Positions 1-5,000 of a stretch of DNA of 6,561 nucleotides are shown here, piece after piece. The stretch spans positions 1-6,561 of the forward strand of contig VSOH01000087.1 of NCBI GenBank assembly GCA_009774735.1. The letters run 5' to 3'. The position numbers were made by a program, and so were the translations under genes. Positions within the stretch are counted from its first letter, which is position 1. Every line of letters begins with the position of its first letter. Under the pieces are notes generated by a model. The model was not told the DNA's origin and searched no databases. It saw nothing but the letters and a program-made list of their open reading frames with translations. The stretch comes from Clostridiales bacterium. GTDB lineage: Bacteria; Bacillota_A; Clostridia; Oscillospirales; Acutalibacteraceae.

Positions 1-183
1 GTTTTATTTAGTGCAATATATTTCGAAAATTCATATAATATTTTATCGATGGGTTGATAAGTATCTGTTAATATTTGGATGAAAATTAAATATGTGTTTA
101 TGTTTTTAGTGATGAAAAAGCATCACAACCTACCCTTCTATTCAATAAAAATGGTTGGGATAGGATATATTCAAGATTATTTT
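1..183. other. AT-rich non-coding stretch
   Basis: I see no supportable gene here. The only structure is a weak imperfect inverted repeat: CCTACCC near 129-135 faces GGGATAGG near 158-165. A 28-codon frame starting near 112 has no ribosome site. The left end of the mobilisation element may lie here or outside the window; nothing in the sequence marks it. Confidence 0.4.
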
Positions 184-270
184 AAGTCGTTTACATAGTG
201 AGTAAACACGCTATGCAGGCGGAGCTGAAAGGCTCTGCTTGTTTGTGCTATTCACTTTTGTAAACGACTT
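184..270. repeat. Long imperfect hairpin, terminator-like on the + strand
   Basis: The left arm AAGTCGTTTACATAGTGA (184-201) matches the reverse complement of 252-270 with one substitution and a one-base gap. Inside it, a second stem pairs CAGGCGGAGC with GCTCTGCTTG through a six-base loop. The outer arm runs directly into a T-rich tract (267-278), as in a factor-independent terminator reading rightwards. GTAAAC occurs in both arms and again at 290-295, so the site could instead bind protein. No gene lies between it and the window start. Confidence 0.55.
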
Positions 271-310
271 TTTCTTTTGCTTGAATTTTGTAAACAATTT
301 ATGAATTGTT
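256..310. repeat. TTTTGTAAAC direct repeats and an AACAATT dyad
   Basis: TTTTGTAAAC occurs at 256-265 and 286-295, exactly 30 bases apart. The second copy overlaps a perfect dyad, AACAATT (293-299) and AATTGTT (304-310), around TATG. Spacing by about three helical turns would put two bound proteins on the same face of the DNA. A role as recombinase, relaxosome or repressor site is inference. Confidence 0.35.
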
Positions 311-375
311 AGAAAAAACCAACAGATTCGAGCATTAAAATGTCCGTATAGTGAAGAGGTGTTTTTGAAGCATAA

Positions 376-521
376 AAAGTGTGTCCTACACTTTAGCGAG
401 CATCGGATTTTGATATACAAAATCCATTTAAGGCAGCAATCAAAAAATGATTGCGTTGCCTTAGCGAGCAGACCGTTTGTAGCCACAAGGGCTAAAACGG
501 TACTCGTCAGGGACCTCCTGA
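376..521 (+). other. Tandem stem-loop array upstream of mobC, candidate oriT
   Basis: Five hairpins lie end to end. (a) AAAGTGT/ACACTTT at 376-394. (b) GGATTTTG/CAAAATCC at 405-425. (c) AAGGCA plus CAATCA paired with TGATTG plus TGCCTT at 430-462. (d) ACCGTTT plus TAGCC paired with GGCTA plus AAACGGT at 472-501. (e) TCAGG/CCTGA at 507-521. Hairpins a and c are each followed by the same box, TTAGCGAGCA (393-402 and 461-470). Position just upstream of a MobC gene and inverted repeats next to a conserved unpaired box are typical of a transfer origin, but the nick site is not identified. A structured leader RNA for mobC is the alternative. Confidence 0.5.
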
Positions 522-561
522 AACCCGCATTTGTAAATTAAAAAAGAAAGGAATGAATTTA

Positions 562-921
562 ATGAACAAAAATGTAGTAGTAAGACTGCGGATGACGCAG
601 GAAGAAGCAGATGATTTGGATAAGAAAGTTAAGCTGACAGGTCTAACCAAATCATCCTTTATCAGAATACTGATTGCAGGATATATTCCCAAGCCAAAAC
701 CCGATAAAGAGTTCTATGTTCTGCTCCGCAAGCTCTATGCAGTCTGCAATGATCTGAATCAGCTGACTGCCAAAGCACATACGATTAATTTTATTGATGT
801 ACCTATGTTAAAACAAATCGAAACAAACCACTTAAATTTACTGCACGAAATTCAGAAAAAATATCTTGCACCGGACAAGAACAACGAAATTATTTCATTA
901 GGACGAAGGAGGATAAAATAA
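562..921 (+). CDS. mobC: MobC-like mobilisation (relaxosome accessory) protein
   Basis: This 119-residue protein resembles bacterial MobC proteins, which sit at oriT with the relaxase and help open the DNA around the nick site. Residues 3-10 (NVVVRLRM) look like the strand of a ribbon-helix-helix fold. They are followed by helix A (about 12-25, rich in E, D and K) and helix B after GLTKSSFIR (27-35). Residues around 50-75 (YVLLRKLYAVCNDLNQL) match the conserved MobC core, which carries an asparagine-leucine motif. I chose ATG 562 over ATG 553 because AAGGA at 548-552 is nine bases from 562 and touches 553. The gene is followed after two bases by the next start, so the two are co-transcribed. 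A relaxase would be expected next and is missing. I found no convincing promoter between 311 and 540. Confidence 0.85.
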   Translation: MNKNVVVRLRMTQEEADDLDKKVKLTGLTKSSFIRILIAGYIPKPKPDKEFYVLLRKLYAVCNDLNQLTAKAHTINFIDVPMLKQIETNHLNLLHEIQKKYLAPDKNNEIISLGRRRIK

Positions 922-923
922 TT

Positions 924-1181
924 ATGAAAAGCAAAGCCCAAGAAGCAGAAGAAATCATGTCCCAAGCAAATGAGCAATGGGATGAAATTGAAAAGGAAAT
1001 TTCAAACCGACCAAGACTGATTGAAACCAACCGAAAAAGTAAATCTTTATCTCGTATTCCTGATGATGCTGATTTTGAAATGAAAGATGGAAATACAACC
1101 TATGAAGTAGTCAGTCATTTCAATTCAGATGGTGAAGAATATTTCCTGAATCAAATCATTAGGAAATTAGGATATAAATAA
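924..1181 (+). CDS. Small TnpW-like element protein
   Basis: This protein has 85 residues and is acidic and charged at its N-terminus (AEEIMSQANEQWDEIEKE, probably a helix). The second half reads EMKDGNTTYEVVSHF, then NSDGEEYFLNQIIRKLGYK. The order GNTTYEV, an aromatic residue, an acidic stretch and a short amphipathic helix ending in basic residues resembles the TnpW family of small proteins in Tn4451-like elements, whose function is not established. That match is from memory and moderate. The ribosome site GAAGGAGG (905-912) lies in the end of mobC, 11 bases before the ATG, so translation is likely coupled. The N-terminal 40 residues are not recognised and may be lineage-specific. Confidence 0.6.
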   Translation: MKSKAQEAEEIMSQANEQWDEIEKEISNRPRLIETNRKSKSLSRIPDDADFEMKDGNTTYEVVSHFNSDGEEYFLNQIIRKLGYK

Positions 1182-1204
1182 TGTTGAAATTACGCGTTAA
1201 AGCG

Positions 1205-1233
1205 TTGAAGTATTATAAAAACTATGATACAAT
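1205..1233 (+). promoter_or_regulatory. Extended -10 promoter of the recombinase gene
   Basis: TTGAAG (1205-1210), a 17-base spacer and TACAAT (1228-1233), with TG one base upstream of the -10 box. Transcription would start near 1240, about 43 bases before the TTG start codon. The recombinase can therefore be expressed apart from mobC and the tnpW-like gene. Confidence 0.6.
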
Positions 1234-1282
1234 GTATTTGTAAATGCAAATGCTGTATCGGTTGTCGGAAAGGAGTTTAAAT

Positions 1283-2944
1283 TTGAACAGACAATCTACA
1301 GAAAAAATAACTGCTCTCTACTGTCGTTTAAGTCAAGATGACGGACGAGAGGGAGAGAGCAACAGTATAGTCAATCAAAAGGCAATGCTCAAGGAGTATG
1401 CACTAAAAAATCATTTTAAGAATATCAAATTCTTTGTGGATGACGGATGGAGCGGTACTAATTTTGACAGACCATCTTTTAGAGAATTAGAAAGTCTTGT
1501 TGAAGATGGAAAGGTCGGAATAATCATTGTTAAAGATATGAGCCGTTTAGGCAGAAATTATTTGCAAGTCGGAATGTACACCGATGTTGTATTCCCTGAT
1601 AATAATGTTCGCTTTGTTGCAATCAATGATAATGTTGATTCCTCAATACAAACTGAATTTGACATGACGCCTATCCGTAACTTTTGCAATGAACTTTACG
1701 CAAGAGATACTGCAAAGAAAATCAAATCAAGTTTTAAGTTAAAAGGAGAACGAGGTGAGTATCTTGCATCCACCCCACCATTCGGATATATGAAAAATCC
1801 GAACAATCCAAAAGAATGGATAATAGATGAAGGTGCTGCTGAAACAGTAAGATATATCTTTTACCTTTGTGTTAGTGGCTTAGGTCCTACACAAATAGCA
1901 AAGAAATTGCAAGCTGAAAAGATATTAACTCCAACAGCTTATTGGAATCAACAAAAAGATTTAGATTTGCCTTTGTATCCGTATAAATGGAGTAATCATA
2001 CTGTTTCAGGAATTCTTGAAAAAATCGATTATACAGGCTGTACGGAAAATTTCAAAACAACTTCTAAGAATTATCGTTCAAAAAAGAGAATTGATAATCC
2101 AAGAGAAAAGAGATTGTTATTTGAGGACACACAACCTGCAATCATTGATAAAGCAACTTTTGATACCGTTCAGGAAATTAGAAAGAATAAACGCAAGCCT
2201 ACTGCAACAGGAAAATTAAGTTTATTTTCGGGAAAGGTGTTTTGTGCAGACTGTGGAATGAAGTTATACTACTGCACAACAAATGATTTTGACGAAAGTA
2301 AAGATTTTTTCACTTGCTCTAACTACAGAAGCAATACAGGAATTTGCTCGGCACACTATATTCGTAATGTGACATTATACAAGTTAGTATTTCAACACAT
2401 AAAGAATATATTAACCTACATTCAGCAATTTGAACATACCTTTGTTAAAAAGGAAATTGAAAAAGCTAATGATGAACATTACGAACAAGTTAAAAAGGCA
2501 AAGAAAGATATTGTAAATCTGCAAGCAAGAAATGATAATCTTGATATGCTATTCAAAAGACTGTATGAAGATATGGTTAGCGGTAGAATATCCACCGAAA
2601 GATTTGATTTGTTATCGGCTGATTACGAAAGCGAGCAAAAGCAAATTACAGATGAGATTGTAAGACTTCAAAATCTCATTGACGAAGGTGAGCAAGAAAG
2701 ATATGACCTTAATCAATTTTTAAAGAATGTTAGGAAGTACACCGATCCTGAAGAACTAACAGCAGAAATGGTAAATGAATTGATTGACAAAATTATAGTC
2801 CACGCTCCTGATAAGAGCAGTGGACACAGAAAACAAAAGATTGAAATTTACTACAAAGCAGTTGGTATTATCAACATTGCAACAGATGAAGAGTTAATTG
2901 CAGAGGACGGCAGAAAAGACCGCTGGCATAAACAATCTGCTTAA
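1283..2944 (+). CDS. Large serine recombinase, TnpX/TndX type
   Basis: This is a site-specific DNA recombinase of the serine family, 553 residues when started at TTG 1283. That start has GGAAAGGAG at 1267-1275, seven bases away. ATG 1244 lies closer to the promoter and has no ribosome site. The N-terminal catalytic domain (about 9-145) shows YCRLS (13-17), giving Arg15 and nucleophile Ser17, then DDGWSGTNFDRPSF, KDMSRLGRNY and the helix containing RDTAKKIKSSFK. The Recombinase domain follows (from about TPPFGY to TPTAYW). A zinc ribbon has Cys321, Cys324, Cys345 and Cys355, then a coiled coil (about 390-475). The C-terminal region from about 486 matches the DUF4368 domain of TnpX relatives. 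Length is close to TndX of Tn5397 (about 530) and shorter than TnpX of Tn4451 (about 700). All catalytic features look intact, so it is probably active in excision and insertion of the element. Confidence 0.95.
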   Translation: MNRQSTEKITALYCRLSQDDGREGESNSIVNQKAMLKEYALKNHFKNIKFFVDDGWSGTNFDRPSFRELESLVEDGKVGIIIVKDMSRLGRNYLQVGMYTDVVFPDNNVRFVAINDNVDSSIQTEFDMTPIRNFCNELYARDTAKKIKSSFKLKGERGEYLASTPPFGYMKNPNNPKEWIIDEGAAETVRYIFYLCVSGLGPTQIAKKLQAEKILTPTAYWNQQKDLDLPLYPYKWSNHTVSGILEKIDYTGCTENFKTTSKNYRSKKRIDNPREKRLLFEDTQPAIIDKATFDTVQEIRKNKRKPTATGKLSLFSGKVFCADCGMKLYYCTTNDFDESKDFFTCSNYRSNTGICSAHYIRNVTLYKLVFQHIKNILTYIQQFEHTFVKKEIEKANDEHYEQVKKAKKDIVNLQARNDNLDMLFKRLYEDMVSGRISTERFDLLSADYESEQKQITDEIVRLQNLIDEGEQERYDLNQFLKNVRKYTDPEELTAEMVNELIDKIIVHAPDKSSGHRKQKIEIYYKAVGIINIATDEELIAEDGRKDRWHKQSA

Positions 2945-2950
2945 ACACGC

Positions 2951-2983
2951 AAAAAGACGGCACAGTTTTTCAACTGTACCGTC
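2951..2983 (-). terminator. Minus-strand terminator with GAAA tetraloop
   Basis: Read on the minus strand, a 12-bp stem with one G-U pair (GACGGTACAGTT/AACTGTGCCGTC, 2983-2956) is closed by a GAAA loop and followed by TTTTT (2955-2951). It would end transcripts of the membrane protein gene, whose stop codon is 53 bases upstream, and protect the recombinase gene from antisense reading. The + direction lacks a T tract. Confidence 0.8.
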
Positions 2984-3007
2984 AAATTACATAAAACTTC
3001 GTTACGG

Positions 3008-3034
3008 AACCTACGCATTAGCTGAGGTTTTTTT
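3008..3034 (+). terminator. Probable terminator of the recombinase transcript
   Basis: AACCT (3008-3012) pairs with AGGTT (3025-3029), with an inner GC/GC pair around ATTA, and runs into seven T residues (3028-3034). The stem is short, so this is weaker than the neighbouring minus-strand terminator. It ends one base before the last base of the oppositely oriented gene. Confidence 0.45.
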
Positions 3035-3035
3035 G

Positions 3036-3866
3036 TTATGCTAAATATTCAGATACGTTTTCGCTGTCCTTAACTTTTTCAAGGTTGTTTTCAACAACTC
3101 TGTCGGTAAATGAAAGCTTTGTCTTTCTCTTTTTGAGTGACTCGGTAAATCTTCTTGATACGGCAATAAAGATAATAAAGATATAAGGCATACCAAGATT
3201 TGTTTCAAGCAATGAGTTGATAATCATCGGTGAAAGTGCATTTACATTCATACCTGTAACATCAAGGTTTGCAGAGCGGATACCGCCAAGATACAAACCA
3301 ACTTCCCATCCGGCTTGAACAAGAATACCGATTATCAGAAGCCATGGTATATTTACACGTTCGTTTTTCTTCTTGCGTGACATATTCCATACAAACAACA
3401 GCACATAACCAACAAACAGTATCAGCGCCATCCATCCATGATATGCCCCGGTTTCACGCCAGATTGTAATGGTGTAATCATGCGGACCGAATGTTTTTGT
3501 GAGCAACGGACAGCATATCCACCAACCAAGTATCAGTGTTGTCCATTCAAACAGGTTTTTGTCTTTTGAAATCCAAAGCCATATCCATGCAAAGTTTGTA
3601 AAGCCGTAGCTCATTGACATCCACATAAGTACCCAGAATAGCTGACTTTCAGTACCCTCAGCACCGTTCATCAGCAGATGACGTGAGCCGGTTGCGAGAT
3701 GGAATATACCAAAATCGACAATCTGATAAAGGATACCTGCTAAAACACCGACGATAATTGTGGTGTACTTTTTCTTGTACAAGAGCAGTCCTATAAAAAG
3801 AACCAAAAATGAGATATCAAGCCACATATAGAATGGCTCAAACACTCTTTGCGCAACAACTTCCAT
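3036..3866 (-). CDS. Unrecognised membrane protein of about seven helices
   Basis: I do not recognise this 276-residue family. Hydrophobic segments lie at about 14-30, 35-57, 77-98, 108-123, 141-161, 173-193 and 223-240. Positive residues cluster after segments 1 (KKK), 3 (KDK) and 5 (SRKKKNER) and in the C-terminal tail (RRFTESLKKRKTK). This predicts an outside N-terminus, an inside C-terminus and seven crossings of the cytoplasmic membrane. Loops on the outer face hold clustered polar residues (His63, Glu70, Glu73; His129, Asp130; Arg137, Glu138, His143) that could form a site, but no known motif is visible. The ribosome site AAGGAG (3879-3874) is seven bases from the ATG. It has its own promoter and terminator, faces the recombinase convergently, and is probably chromosomal rather than part of the element. 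Confidence 0.8.
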   Translation of the reverse strand: MEVVAQRVFEPFYMWLDISFLVLFIGLLLYKKKYTTIIVGVLAGILYQIVDFGIFHLATGSRHLLMNGAEGTESQLFWVLMWMSMSYGFTNFAWIWLWISKDKNLFEWTTLILGWWICCPLLTKTFGPHDYTITIWRETGAYHGWMALILFVGYVLLFVWNMSRKKKNERVNIPWLLIIGILVQAGWEVGLYLGGIRSANLDVTGMNVNALSPMIINSLLETNLGMPYIFIIFIAVSRRFTESLKKRKTKLSFTDRVVENNLEKVKDSENVSEYLA

Positions 3867-3903
3867 AAAAATTCTCCTTCATTTCAATTTATTTTGTAAT
3901 TTT

Positions 3904-3932
3904 AGTCTAACATATGGCGAAGTATAATGCAA
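3904..3932 (-). promoter_or_regulatory. Promoter of the membrane protein gene
   Basis: On the minus strand: TTGCAT (3932-3927), a 17-base spacer, and TAGACT (3909-3904) with a TG one base upstream (extended -10). Transcription would start near 3897, about 30 bases before the start codon. A TATACT a little upstream offers a weaker alternative. Confidence 0.5.
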
Positions 3933-4229
3933 TAAAATAGTATAAAATCGTGTCAGAATCTTTTGTTATAAAACAAATATAAATGAAAGTGTCGATTTGT
4001 TAAAGTGAATTTTAATGAATGGCTCTTACAAAAAAGATATTTTTGCGTTTTCGGCGGAGAGATTTGAACCCTCACTCAGAGTAAGGTTTATTCTTTGAAT
4101 TTTATGAAGTTGACGTAATTCCCTTGCGTAAATTTTTAATAATTTTTTCCCTGTGAAAGCAGTACCGAACCTTTTTTGATAGGCTTGCTCTTATTTATGT
4201 AATAATATGCCAATTGCTGTAATAAAAAC
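3933..4229. other. Intergenic stretch without a gene
   Basis: AT-rich DNA between divergent genes. Apart from the tRNA remnant at 4052-4073, I see only a second possible rightward promoter (TTGATA 4176-4181, 18 bases, TAATAA 4200-4205) upstream of the better placed one at 4235-4263. No open frame here has both a start and a ribosome site. Confidence 0.4.
4052..4073 (-). pseudogene. tRNA 3'-end remnant, serine-tRNA-like
   Basis: Read on the minus strand, GAGGG, TTCAAAT, CTCTC (4073-4057) forms a complete T arm with a standard T loop, and CGCCG follows. Serine tRNAs of Clostridia end in GAGGGTTCAAATC, more stem, then CTCCGCCA. Here five or so bases of the T stem and acceptor strand seem to be missing, and the final A is G. 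Nothing before 4074 resembles an anticodon or D arm. Such stumps are commonly left by elements that once integrated into a tRNA gene; that origin is inference. Confidence 0.5.
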
Positions 4230-4263
4230 TTGTGTTACATTTGCTGTATTTAACAACTAATAT
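4222..4263 (+). promoter_or_regulatory. Promoter of the XRE gene with shared upstream box
   Basis: TTACAT (4235-4240), a 17-base spacer and TAATAT (4258-4263). The segment ATAAAAA, one base, TTGTGTTAC, one base, TTT (4222-4242) recurs at 5001-5021 at the same distance from another -10 box. Transcription would start near 4270, so the XRE protein cannot start upstream of that. Confidence 0.5.
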
Positions 4264-4315
4264 ATTGGATGAAGCAACAATCCGCTCTGTTAGCACATCT
4301 AGGCAGGTGTTGGAA

Positions 4316-4567
4316 ATGTCAACACTTGATCCGTTGAAAAAGAAATTCAAAAACGAGCTGAATACAAAACGTGCAGAGCTTGAATTGTCACAGGAGGAAA
4401 TGGCAGAAAAATTAAATATATCACTGCGTTCCTATTCAAACTTAGAGCATGGTGTCAGCTTCTGCTCTGCATTATCATTAATCAATTATGTAAACAATTG
4501 CAATGTTGATAAAGACAAGCTGTTTTCTACGTTTGCTGAAATTATGAATGATGCAGAGAATCAGTAA
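4316..4567 (+). CDS. Small XRE-family (helix-turn-helix) regulator
   Basis: This 83-residue protein is little more than one DNA-binding domain of the Cro/C1 type. The sequence KRAELELSQEEMAEKLNISL (18-37) shows helix 1 ending and helix 2 at 25-33, with Gln26 and Ala30 in their usual positions. It continues with the turn at Asn34 and recognition helix 36-44 ending in LEHG, the standard Tyr/Asn-LE-G finish. The rest (SALSLINYVNNC and on) resembles the last two helices of the fold. ATG 4316 has AGGTG six bases upstream. The frame is open back to 4232, but that is above the promoter. The stop is only 12 bases before the -35 box of the toxin-like gene with no terminator between, so it may control or read into that locus. 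Confidence 0.85.
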   Translation: MSTLDPLKKKFKNELNTKRAELELSQEEMAEKLNISLRSYSNLEHGVSFCSALSLINYVNNCNVDKDKLFSTFAEIMNDAENQ

Positions 4568-4579
4568 AACAATTTAATC

Positions 4580-4610
4580 TTGAAAATAATATTATATCTA
4601 ATATAATATT
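4580..4610 (+). promoter_or_regulatory. Promoter of the peptide mRNA with overlapping perfect dyad
   Basis: TTGAAA (4580-4585), a 16-base spacer and TATAAT (4602-4607) form a strong promoter starting RNA near 4614. The perfect dyad AATATTATA (4588-4596) and TATAATATT (4602-4610), with five bases between, covers half the spacer and the whole -10 box. A protein bound there would block RNA polymerase. The XRE protein encoded just upstream is the obvious candidate, but this is inference; AT-rich promoters can make such dyads by chance. Confidence 0.65.
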
Positions 4611-4613
4611 ACA

Positions 4614-4756
4614 AGGACGTTAAGTTGTCCGGCAAGGAGTTATCTGAAGACATAGGCGGTTAGCCCTCTTAATGACATTTGTCACTGCGGAGGGACTGTG
4701 ACCCTCTGTTTACATAGAAACCCTTTTAGGGGATTTGTATAAGGAGGGCAATGCTC
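4614..4756 (+). promoter_or_regulatory. Structured leader of the peptide mRNA with four alternating complementary blocks
   Basis: The leader is about 143 bases long, far longer than needed for a 23-codon gene. It holds four blocks in order: CCCTC (4664-4668), GAGGG (4690-4694), CCCTC (4702-4706) and GAGGG (4744-4748). The last is the ribosome site. Pairing 1:2 encloses an inner TGAC/GTCA hairpin (4673-4684). Pairing 2:3 makes a tight hairpin. Pairings 3:4 and 1:4 hide the ribosome site, and 1:4 can extend to GCCCTC/GAGGGC. A small CCCT/AGGG hairpin sits at 4721-4731. Leaders that keep the full-length mRNA untranslated are known in type I toxins. Confidence 0.55.
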
Positions 4757-4828
4757 ATGGAGTATTTAACATTTATTGTTATTATTCTGATTGCAGCCAC
4801 TGGCTACATTTTAAGCATAAAGAAATAA
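4757..4828 (+). CDS. 23-residue hydrophobic peptide, putative type I toxin
   Basis: The peptide is a single membrane helix (about residues 4-21, LTFIVIILIAATGYILSI) after Met-Glu-Tyr, ending in two lysines. Size, one hydrophobic helix and charged tail are those of type I toxins such as Fst and the Bacillus TxpA/BsrG group, which harm the cell's own membrane. The ribosome site AAGGAGG (4741-4747) is nine bases from ATG 4757. ATG 4751, in the same frame, is only three bases away and would add Met-Leu. The stop codon lies in the stem of the terminator. Its own promoter, long paired leader and convergent RNA support the call. I cannot assign it to a named family, and toxicity is inference. Confidence 0.6.
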   Translation: MEYLTFIVIILIAATGYILSIKK

Positions 4829-4909
4829 CCGCCCCTCAGTTCCAAATGCAGGGCGGTATTTCTTTACCAAACTATTTGGGCTAACCGTCTATAGGATAGC
4901 TCCTTGTTC
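4818..4909 (-). ncRNA. Putative antitoxin RNA convergent with the peptide mRNA
   Basis: A promoter on the minus strand should start an RNA near 4909, and the shared terminator should end it near 4818, giving about 90 bases. No start codon with a ribosome site is present in it. It is complementary to the 3' end of the peptide mRNA across the terminator. Its 5' half repeats, in the same sense, the 5' motif of that mRNA (AAGGAG, TATC, AGACGGTTAGCCC), then forms a small CCAAA/TTTGG hairpin. The layout matches known 3'-overlapping type I pairs (TxpA/RatA, BsrG/SR4, Fst). Length and ends are predicted only. Confidence 0.55.
4828..4863. terminator. Two-way terminator shared by the peptide mRNA and convergent RNA
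   Basis: ACCGCCC (4828-4834) pairs with GGGCGGT (4851-4857) around a 16-base loop. Rightwards it is followed by ATTTCTTT. Leftwards the minus strand continues TATTTCTTT. Both RNAs would therefore end at the same hairpin and overlap by some 40-50 bases at their 3' ends, including the last codons of the peptide. Confidence 0.8.
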
Positions 4910-4915
4910 ACTTTT

Positions 4916-4944
4916 ATTATATCCTTATATTACTGATAAGTCAA
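4916..4944 (-). promoter_or_regulatory. Near-consensus promoter of the convergent RNA
   Basis: On the minus strand: TTGACT (4944-4939), a 17-base spacer, then TATAAT (4921-4916). Five of six -35 bases and all six -10 bases match consensus. The -10 box lies ten bases from the right inverted repeat. It is at least as strong as the opposing peptide promoter, as expected if the antitoxin RNA must be in excess. Confidence 0.75.
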
Positions 4945-5000
4945 TCTTTTTATTGTCCTGAACCTTGAAAAGTGAATGCTTTATGATGAATTAGCCGCAT

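Larger units (their letters stand above)
184..3035 (+). mobile_element. Mobilisable element or remnant: oriT-like DNA, mobC, tnpW-like gene, large serine recombinase
   Basis: A repeat-rich non-coding region, a MobC-like gene, a small TnpW-like gene and a TnpX/TndX-type recombinase are all read rightwards with short gaps. In clostridial elements such as Tn4451 and Tn5397 the large serine recombinase cuts the element out and inserts it, and it is encoded at one end. That fits its place here as the last gene before a terminator and an oppositely oriented chromosomal gene. A relaxase gene, which normally accompanies mobC, is absent. The limits given are those of the visible module, not proven ends: these recombinases need only a very short core (often GA), so ends cannot be read from one copy. 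Confidence 0.55.
4633..4906. repeat. Imperfect inverted repeats flanking the peptide gene
   Basis: The left copy (4633-4666) begins CAAGGAGTTATC and ends GGTTAGCCC. The right copy (4878-4906) is its imperfect reverse complement, beginning GGGCTAACC and ending GATAGCTCCTTG, with about five bases fewer in the middle. Each copy lies within the first 55 bases of an RNA: the peptide mRNA on the left, the convergent RNA on the right. They do not look like transposon ends, since no target duplication is visible and both promoters lie outside. Confidence 0.7.

Noticed and set aside
211..486. Minus-strand frame of 91 codons
   Set aside because: It runs through the hairpin array and the long hairpin, has no ribosome site and no family-like sequence; it reflects the repeats, not a gene.
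359..541. Plus-strand frame of 60 codons through the hairpin array
   Set aside because: Its codons follow the stem-loops at 376-521, there is no ribosome site, and it ends just before the real mobC ribosome site.
1244..1282. Upstream ATG starts for the recombinase
   Set aside because: ATG 1244 and 1250 lack a ribosome site, whereas TTG 1283 has GGAAAGGAG at ideal distance and the catalytic domain starts soon after.
127..3014. AACCTAC at 127-133 and 3008-3014 as element-end direct repeats
   Set aside because: Seven matching bases between two stretches of 100-200 bases are expected by chance, and neither copy is at a clear element boundary.
4633..4906. The toxin-like locus as a miniature inverted-repeat transposable element
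   Set aside because: No target duplication is visible beside the repeats, both promoters lie outside them, and the interior is explained by a peptide gene and terminator. Multicopy occurrence elsewhere would reopen this.
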